The notes under the pieces are model-generated. The model was not told the origin of the DNA. It worked only from the letters and a program-made list of their open reading frames with translations, and did not search any database. A stretch of 64,000 bases of DNA, taken from positions 65,479 to 129,478 of the forward strand of contig CAXBLG010000003.1 of NCBI GenBank assembly GCA_963976395.1, given 5' to 3'. The position numbers and the translations under genes were made by a program. Source of the stretch: UBA11612 sp963976395. Its GTDB lineage: Bacteria; Pseudomonadota; Alphaproteobacteria; Rhodospirillales; Rhodospirillaceae. This document shows positions 63,211 to 64,000 of the stretch, piece after piece. Within the stretch, counting starts at the first letter, position 1, and every line of letters starts with the position of its first letter.

Positions 63211-63885
63211 ATGATTCGCATTTTTATTGGGTACGACCCCCGCGAGGCCGTCGCGTTTAATGTTCTATCGCACAGTATTCACGCGCGCGCGTCCGAGCCC
63301 GTCGAAGTCGCACCCCTTATGTTGTCGCAGTTGAAGAGCATTTTTAAGCGTGAAGCTCACCCGCTTCAATCGACGGAGTTTTCCTTCAGCCGCTTTCTCG
63401 TCCCTCATCTATCCCAGTACACCGGCTGGAGTTTATTCTGCGACTGCGACATGCTGATGCTCGACGATATCGCGAACCTGTGGAAATTGCGTGATGACAA
63501 CTTTGCCGTGCAGGTTGTCAAACACGAGCATAAACCGGAAGAAACCAAGAAGTTTCTCGATAAACCCCAAAGTCGCTACGAGAAGAAAAATTGGTCGTCC
63601 GTGATTTTATTCAACAACGCTAAATGCACCGCGTTAACGCCGGAGTATGTCAACACGGCGTCTGGTCTCGAACTCCATCAGTTCAAGTGGCTCGGGGATG
63701 ATTCTTTCATCGGTGAATTGCCGCATCGCTGGAACCATCTTGTGGACTACGACCCGACGCTCGCGCCCGAGCACGTTTCACTTATTCATTTTACCGAAGG
63801 CGGGCCTTACTTCGACGACTACAAGACATGCAGCTATGCCGATCTTTGGTTTGCAGAGCGTGAGCGTATGCTGTTTGCAGGATAG
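63211..63885 (+). CDS. glycosyltransferase, GT8-like (GT-A fold)
   Basis: A 224-residue transferase with a GT-A look. It starts IRIFIGYDPREAVAFNVLSHSI, and has the metal-binding DxD in FCDCDMLML near residue 75; NWSSVILFNN near 130, and HFTEGGPYFDDYK near 195. The layout fits GT8-like sugar transferases of lipopolysaccharide and glycoprotein loci. The ATG at 63211 follows GGAAAAATTG; the TTG at 63208 is the codon just before. It lies after the TPR-glycosyltransferase genes and likely extends or starts a glycan chain. Confidence 0.75.
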   Translation: MIRIFIGYDPREAVAFNVLSHSIHARASEPVEVAPLMLSQLKSIFKREAHPLQSTEFSFSRFLVPHLSQYTGWSLFCDCDMLMLDDIANLWKLRDDNFAVQVVKHEHKPEETKKFLDKPQSRYEKKNWSSVILFNNAKCTALTPEYVNTASGLELHQFKWLGDDSFIGELPHRWNHLVDYDPTLAPEHVSLIHFTEGGPYFDDYKTCSYADLWFAERERMLFAG

Positions 63886-63953
63886 CTCCATTGGTAGGAT
63901 TTTAGAGTGCGACGTAACCAATTCGGACTCCCGCTTGACGCGGGTGTAAGCCC

Positions 63954-64000
63954 ATGACCGACACCTTAGCGCGCGCGCATACCCTGTATAAACAAGGGGC
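63954..64000 (+). CDS. start of a further gene, probably TPR protein (partial)
   Basis: An ATG at 63954 opens a frame (MTDTLARAHTLYKQG) that runs off the window. Helix-like alternation and the LYKQG ending resemble the first helix of a TPR protein such as its upstream neighbours. A short inverted repeat (CCCGC-TTGAC-GCGGG, 63930-63944) lies just before. Only 15 codons are visible, so the call is tentative. Confidence 0.4.
   Translation, partial: MTDTLARAHTLYKQG

Noticed and set aside
63930..63944. Inverted repeat CCCGC-TTGAC-GCGGG as a terminator or RNA element
   Set aside because: Short stem with no T-tract; it is near the window edge, so its context cannot be judged.

Overview
The window looks like part of the chromosome of a flagellated alphaproteobacterium of moderate GC content. 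The evidence is a FlmG-like family of TPR-plus-glycosyltransferase proteins with Pse genes (the Caulobacter-type flagellin glycosylation set), a free-standing hisI, a PspF/PspA/PspB/PspC stress operon, a MarR/LLM/SDR catabolic block and many small atypical response regulators. The order or genus cannot be fixed from the sequence alone. No phage, transposase, integrase or CRISPR array is visible.

Layout. (1) 1-4.2 kb: surface-glycan genes (an FkbM methyltransferase, two GT-B glycosyltransferases, a class I methyltransferase). (2) 4.25-21.9 kb: metabolic and envelope genes: a PLP aminotransferase, a cytochrome c-PQQ dehydrogenase, an EmrB-type MFS pump with its MarR regulator and a palindromic operator, a luciferase-like monooxygenase with an esterase and two SDRs, a KamA-type radical SAM enzyme, an AGCS symporter, a type II sulfide:quinone oxidoreductase next to a proline-rich repeat protein, TspO, a TPR lipoprotein, and tonB with an Abhydrolase_10 protein. 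(3) 21.9-24.9 kb: the phage-shock locus, with pspF divergent from pspA-pspB-pspC-pspB2. The intergenic region carries a consensus sigma-54 promoter, an IHF-type site and a palindrome. (4) 25-31.5 kb: two paralogous atypical receiver proteins, an orphan SinR/Cas2-like protein and a 1094-residue autotransporter. (5) 31.5-37.2 kb: housekeeping genes (hisI, cysS, an argE-type deacylase), a tRNA-Gly(CCC), a short prepilin peptidase and two unknowns. (6) 37.2-63.9 kb: a large glycosylation island.

The island holds pseC, pseB, a pseH-like acetyltransferase, pseF, and a Pse-associated methylase broken by one amber codon. It also has a four-gene minus-strand operon (DegT aminotransferase, Gfo/Idh dehydrogenase, HAD phosphatase, Nudix-like protein) with the same three core enzyme classes as the kanosamine genes ntdABC. 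A second minus-strand operon of six genes has two SGNH-type membrane-anchored proteins and two WbuX-type sugar amidotransferases around a HisH/HisF-like ammonia-supplying pair. The island ends with a GspE/PilB-type ATPase, three large TPR-glycosyltransferase proteins, a GT8-like transferase and the start of another gene. Read together, these genes could make a CMP-activated pseudaminic-type sugar, convert acetamido groups to amidino groups, and attach the product to flagellin or another surface protein. PseI and a recognisable PseG are not in the window.
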